DNA of 64,000 nucleotides from Eubacteriales bacterium OttesenSCG-928-K08 (lineage in GTDB: Bacteria; Bacillota; Clostridia; Christensenellales; CAG-138): contig JAJDHH010000006.1 of the NCBI GenBank assembly GCA_030266105.1, positions 1 to 64,000 on the forward strand, written 5' to 3'. The notes beneath the pieces were generated by a model, which saw only the letters and a list, made by a program, of their open reading frames with translations, was not told where the DNA came from and ran no database searches. Shown piece after piece: positions 60,732 through 64,000 of the stretch. Positions within the stretch are counted from its first letter, which is position 1, and each line of letters starts with the position of its first letter. The position numbers were made by a program, and so were the translations under genes.

Positions 60732-61907
60732 ATGGATTATGCAAAAGAATCTTTGAGGATGCACGGTGAGTGGAAGGGCAAGATCGAAGTTGTTGCCACC
60801 GTTCCTACAAAAGACAAGCACGACCTCTCCCTTGCCTACACGCCCGGTGTTGCGCAGCCCTGCCTTGAAATTCAAAAGGATGTCAACAAAAGCTATGAGC
60901 TCACCCGCCGCTGGAACATGTGCCTTGTTGTCTCCGATGGAACGGCTGTGTTGGGCCTTGGCGATATTGGCCCCGAGGCGAGCATGCCGGTTATGGAAGG
61001 CAAATGCGTGCTTTTTAAATCTTTTGGTGATGTGGATGCGTTCCCCATGTGCATCAAAAGCAAAGATGTTGATACCATCGTTGAAACCATTTATCAGATT
61101 TCCGGCTCTTTTGGCGGAGTTAACCTTGAGGATATTGCTGCTCCGCGCTGCTTTGAAATCGAGCGCAAGCTCAAAGAGCGCTGTGATATTCCGATTTTTC
61201 ACGACGATCAGCATGGCACTGCCGTTGTGACGCTTGCTGCGCTTGTAAACGCACTTAAGCTCGTTGGCAAAAAGAAGGAAAACGTAAAAGTCGTTATCAA
61301 TGGCGCAGGAGCCGCCAGCGTTTCTATTACAAAGTTACTGCTCTCCGATGGTTTTGCGGATATAACCCTTTGCGATCGCACCGGCATAGTTTATGAAGGC
61401 CGTGAAGCTGGCATGAACCCAATCAAAAATGAAATTGCAAAGGTAACAAACCGTAATCTTTTAAAAGGATCACTGGCGGATGCGCTTAACAACGCGGATG
61501 TGTTTATTGGCGTTTCAGCTCCGGGCACTGTTACAACACAGATGGTAGCAGCAATGGCTAAAGATGCTATCGTTATGGCATGCGCCAACCCTACCCCGGA
61601 AATTTTCCCGGATGAGGCAAAGGCTGGCGGCGCGGCTATAATCGCAACAGGCCGAAGCGACTTCCCCAATCAGGTCAACAATGTACTGGCGTTCCCCGGC
61701 ATTTTCAGAGGCACATTTGATGTGCGCGCAAGCGACATCAATGATGAAATGAAAATCGCCGCTGCCTATGCGCTTGCCGGGTTGATTTCGGATGATGAGC
61801 TAAACGCGGAATACATCATCCCAACTTCGTTTGATCCCCGGGTAGGCCAGACTGTTGCCAAGGCTGTTGCCGAGGCTGCAAGAAAAAGCGGCGTAGCAAG
61901 AATCTAA
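60732..61907 (+). CDS. NAD(P)-dependent malic enzyme
   Basis: It decarboxylates malate to pyruvate and CO2. The 391 residues match the short bacterial form. The N-terminal domain has LAYTPGVAQPCLEI (about 35-48), the catalytic region VSDGTAVLGLGDIGPEASMPVMEGK (about 72-96, in part), the metal-binding HDDQHGTAVVTLAAL and the NAD fold VVINGAGAASVSITKLLL. It starts 18 bases after the oxidoreductase with TAAGGAG upstream, so the two are one operon. A strong hairpin ends the unit. Confidence 0.95.
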   Translation: MDYAKESLRMHGEWKGKIEVVATVPTKDKHDLSLAYTPGVAQPCLEIQKDVNKSYELTRRWNMCLVVSDGTAVLGLGDIGPEASMPVMEGKCVLFKSFGDVDAFPMCIKSKDVDTIVETIYQISGSFGGVNLEDIAAPRCFEIERKLKERCDIPIFHDDQHGTAVVTLAALVNALKLVGKKKENVKVVINGAGAASVSITKLLLSDGFADITLCDRTGIVYEGREAGMNPIKNEIAKVTNRNLLKGSLADALNNADVFIGVSAPGTVTTQMVAAMAKDAIVMACANPTPEIFPDEAKAGGAAIIATGRSDFPNQVNNVLAFPGIFRGTFDVRASDINDEMKIAAAYALAGLISDDELNAEYIIPTSFDPRVGQTVAKAVAEAARKSGVARI

Positions 61908-61914
61908 TAAACTA

Positions 61915-61959
61915 TTAACAACAAAAAATGAGCTGTTAAAGCTCATTTTTTGTTGTTAA
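61915..61959. terminator. Bidirectional terminator between malic enzyme and the small-protein gene
   Basis: A 19-base perfect stem: the arm beginning TTAACAACAAAAAATGAG (61915-61933) pairs with its reverse complement at 61941-61959. The A/T-rich base of the stem supplies a T-run in both directions, which suits the convergent genes. Confidence 0.88.
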
Positions 61960-61961
61960 CG

Positions 61962-62258
61962 CTATATTCTCTGTCCATTAAACGAAACCACTTGGTTTCC
62001 CCAGTTAAAATGCCCTGAAATTGCATTTCCATCCACTTTACCTGTCACTATGGTGTTAAACTTTCCTAAAAAAGTCTTTAAAGTAATGCCATGCGAAAAT
62101 GAATTTCCCGATACTGTGCCGGTCGTTATTGGAACTGTGTTTCCCATTATCGTAGCAGAACCCTTCAGGCTGTTCCCCTCTGCAATGTAGCTTAAAACAC
62201 CGGTTTGCGGGCCAATGGGTGTTTTTGCCTGAATTTTGTATCTCCCTGTGATTGACAA
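61962..62258 (-). CDS. Small beta-rich protein of unknown function
   Basis: The product is about 98 residues. The sequence has regular beta-strand periodicity with GxVSGNSFSH and GKVDGNAISGHFNWG repeats, which suggests a small beta barrel. Similar segments (PIGPQTGVLSY-like, then G-T-V-x-G-N) occur as stand-alone proteins and at the ends of clostridial oxidoreductases, with no assigned function. I choose TTG 62258 because GGAGG lies eight bases upstream; the longer start at 62273 would contain that site. It has no signal peptide and no partner gene. Confidence 0.7.
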   Translation of the reverse strand: MSITGRYKIQAKTPIGPQTGVLSYIAEGNSLKGSATIMGNTVPITTGTVSGNSFSHGITLKTFLGKFNTIVTGKVDGNAISGHFNWGNQVVSFNGQRI

Positions 62259-62390
62259 GGCGCCTTCCTCCAATCATACTTTTATTCAATATCATAGTAT
62301 GTTTTTAACCTTCGTTTTGATTTTATTAGCTATAATGCTTTTGAAATATTTGACTTGAGCAATTGTTTCTTTACATTCCGTTATAACAAA

Positions 62391-62427
62391 AAAGCGAGCC
62401 TGGATTTATTGATCCGGGCCCGTTTTT
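62391..62427 (-). terminator. Terminator of purB
   Basis: GCGAGCCTGGAT (62394-62405) pairs, with two mismatches, with ATCCGGGCCCG (62412-62422). On the minus strand CTTTTTTG follows; a T-run also follows on the plus strand. Confidence 0.7.
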
Positions 62428-62478
62428 GGGTGTTTCTTCAGACTTAACTATAAGTACTATAAATACTATTCAGATTGG

Positions 62479-63912
62479 TTACACATCTATTTGCGCACTA
62501 ACATTCTCAGCACCATGCTTCTTGAGCATTGGATTAACGAACTCCTCCAGGTATTCCTCGACCTGTTCAGCCGCCCGGCCGATATATTTGGATGGATCCA
62601 TAATCGCTTCAAATTCGCTTTGTGTCATTCCCAAACGACCATCGTTTAACAGGCGCTCAAAAAGATCGCAGGCTTCGCCTTCTTCTTTCATGCGCGCAGA
62701 GGCGGCCATGGAATGTTCGCGGATCACTTCATGCAGCTCCTGCCTGTCGCCACCTTTTTTAACGGCTTCCATGAGCAGATTTTCAGTTGCCATAAAAGGC
62801 ATTTGCTCCATTAAATTCTTTTTGATCACCGCCGGATAAACCTTAAGCCCATCCGTCACATTTAACAGCAAATTCAAAATAGCGTCCGCCGCAAGAAAAC
62901 CCTCTGGCAGTGAAATACGGCGATTGGCGGAATCATCAAGCGTACGCTCCATCCATTGTGTGGATGCGGTCATCGCCGCGTTTTGTGAGTTTGCCATCAA
63001 ATAGCGCGCTAATGAGCAAATGCGCTCGCTTCGCATTGGGTTGCGCTTATATGCCATAGCTGATGAGCCAACCTGATTTTTTTCAAATGGCTCCTCAACC
63101 TCGTGCATATGCTGCAGCAGGCGCAAATCACCCGCAAAACGGTATGCGCTTTGCGCCAGAGATGACAACATGTTAAGTATACGGCTATCAACCTTGCGCG
63201 GATATGTCTGGCCTGATACGGGGTAAACACCCGGCATGCCAAACGCTTGAGCAATGTACGCATCCAGCTCCTTAACTTTTTTATGGTCGCCCTCAAAAAG
63301 CTCTAAAAAGCTCGCCTGTGTTCCGGTTGTGCCCTTGCTGCCGAGCAGGAGAAGTGAATCGTTGACAAAAACGAGTTCATCCATGTCCAGCATAAAATCC
63401 TGTATCCACAGGCTGGCGCGTTTTCCAACAGTCACCGGCTGTGCCGGCTGAAAATGAGTGTAACCCAAAGTAGGTAACGACTTATATTCATTTGCAAATT
63501 TCGCAAGATTGGCGATCACGCTCAATAGTTTTGTTTTAACAAGCGCAAGCGCTTCGCGGTAAATGAGAATATCCGCGTTATCAGTTACATAGCAGCTTGT
63601 TGCGCCCAAATGGATAATGCCTTTTGCATTCGGGCAAACAAGGCCGTATGCGTACACATGCGCCATAACATCATGCCTGATCTTCTTTTCCTGCTCCGCG
63701 ATTACATCATAGTTTATGTCATTTACATGCTCGCGCAGTTCATTTACCTGCTCCATAGTCACAGGTAAACCCAGCATATGCTCCCCTTGCGCTAACGCAA
63801 CCCAGAGCTTTCGCCAAGTTTGGCTGCGCGTATCCAGCGAAAAAAGGCTGCGCATTTGTTTTGAGGCATAGCGGCTTGCAAGCGGGCTTTGGTAGGAGTC
63901 TGTATTCTGCAT
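62479..63912 (-). CDS. purB: Adenylosuccinate lyase
   Basis: PurB cleaves SAICAR and adenylosuccinate in purine synthesis. The protein of about 477 residues has the fumarase-superfamily signature VGSSAMAYKRNPMRSE (about 285-300), HLGATSCYVTDNAD (about 105) and LPTLGYTHFQPAQPVTVGKRA with the catalytic histidine. GTG 63921 is possible, but GGTGG five bases before ATG 63912 fits better. It lies directly downstream of purA, so the two steps from IMP to AMP are encoded together. Confidence 0.95.
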   Translation of the reverse strand: MQNTDSYQSPLASRYASKQMRSLFSLDTRSQTWRKLWVALAQGEHMLGLPVTMEQVNELREHVNDINYDVIAEQEKKIRHDVMAHVYAYGLVCPNAKGIIHLGATSCYVTDNADILIYREALALVKTKLLSVIANLAKFANEYKSLPTLGYTHFQPAQPVTVGKRASLWIQDFMLDMDELVFVNDSLLLLGSKGTTGTQASFLELFEGDHKKVKELDAYIAQAFGMPGVYPVSGQTYPRKVDSRILNMLSSLAQSAYRFAGDLRLLQHMHEVEEPFEKNQVGSSAMAYKRNPMRSERICSLARYLMANSQNAAMTASTQWMERTLDDSANRRISLPEGFLAADAILNLLLNVTDGLKVYPAVIKKNLMEQMPFMATENLLMEAVKKGGDRQELHEVIREHSMAASARMKEEGEACDLFERLLNDGRLGMTQSEFEAIMDPSKYIGRAAEQVEEYLEEFVNPMLKKHGAENVSAQIDV

Positions 63913-63927
63913 GTTTGCCACCCTGAT

Positions 63928-64000
63928 TTAGCGGATCATAAGCGCTTCACGATCCGGCCCGACAGAAACATATTTCACAGGGCATTCCAAAACGCGCTCA
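63928..64000 (-). CDS. purA: Adenylosuccinate synthetase PurA, C-terminal end (runs off the window)
   Basis: Only the last 23 or so codons are present, ending at TAA 63928-63930. The frame reads ERVLECPVKYVSVGPDR and a short tail, which matches the invariant PVK(Y/F)VSVGPxR end of PurA. PurA joins aspartate to IMP. Its position 15 bases upstream of purB fits the shared pathway. Confidence 0.85.
   Translation of the reverse strand, partial: ERVLECPVKYVSVGPDREALMIR

Overview
The window looks like chromosomal DNA of an anaerobic, endospore-forming member of the Clostridia (Bacillota). The evidence is the sporulation genes (spoIVA, cwlD, sigH), the conserved Gram-positive block mrnC-rlmB-sigH, a DnaD/DnaI-type primosome operon, strong AGGAGG-like ribosome binding sites with frequent ATG, GTG and TTG starts, and a c-di-GMP riboswitch of clostridial type. 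No species can be named from the sequence alone.

Layout. 0-6.9 kb (+): DUF512 radical SAM protein, der, plsY, a nucleotidyltransferase, a cell-wall amidase, a DUF4180 protein and a membrane-anchored unknown. 7-11.3 kb (-): a three-gene CotH / VTC / DUF4956 cassette. 11.4-20.2 kb (-): an AI-2E type permease, a lipoprotein, a phosphohexomutase, radC, sigH, rlmB, a cupin, mrnC, panE-like and cwlD. 20.2-20.6 kb: a gene-free stretch with a 35-bp tandem repeat and a DnaA-box-like site. 20.6-23.6 kb (-): ispE-dnaI-dnaD. 23.8-25.7 kb (+): a large protein with 30-residue repeats. 26-29.7 kb (+): a heterodimeric ABC exporter. 29.8-34.3 kb (+): a c-di-GMP riboswitch ahead of a secreted transglutaminase-like protein, tRNA-Trp, proC, rnhA, a tyrosine recombinase, a trypsin-like protease and tRNA-Arg. 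34.5-36.3 kb (-): a GntR-regulated ABC-2 transporter. 36.5-40 kb (+): a condensation-superfamily protein with a membrane partner, and a DEAD-box helicase behind a structured leader.

40.2-45.6 kb is a genomic island in tRNA-Val. A 45-bp copy of the tRNA 3' half (one mismatch) marks its far end, a decayed integrase lies next to the intact tRNA, and short repeats sit about 100 bp inside each end. Its cargo is a regulator with three HTH domains, a small membrane protein, a frameshifted WYL regulator, and a co-directional set (HIRAN, CpXC and two unrecognised proteins) behind an 18-bp palindrome. This cargo set is the best candidate for an undescribed system.

45.7-51 kb (-): a FIST-GGDEF diguanylate cyclase, a PAS-degenerate GGDEF-EAL phosphodiesterase and a MerR/TipAS regulator. 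The first two make and break c-di-GMP, the signal read by the riboswitch at 29.8 kb. 51-56 kb (-): a complete Liv-type branched-chain amino acid ABC importer. 56.2-57.7 kb (-): spoIVA. 58-62 kb (+): glpK, an Ldh/MDH2-family dehydrogenase and malic enzyme, a cluster that could feed glycerol, malate or lactate carbon towards pyruvate. 62-64 kb (-): a small beta-rich protein, purB and the end of purA.
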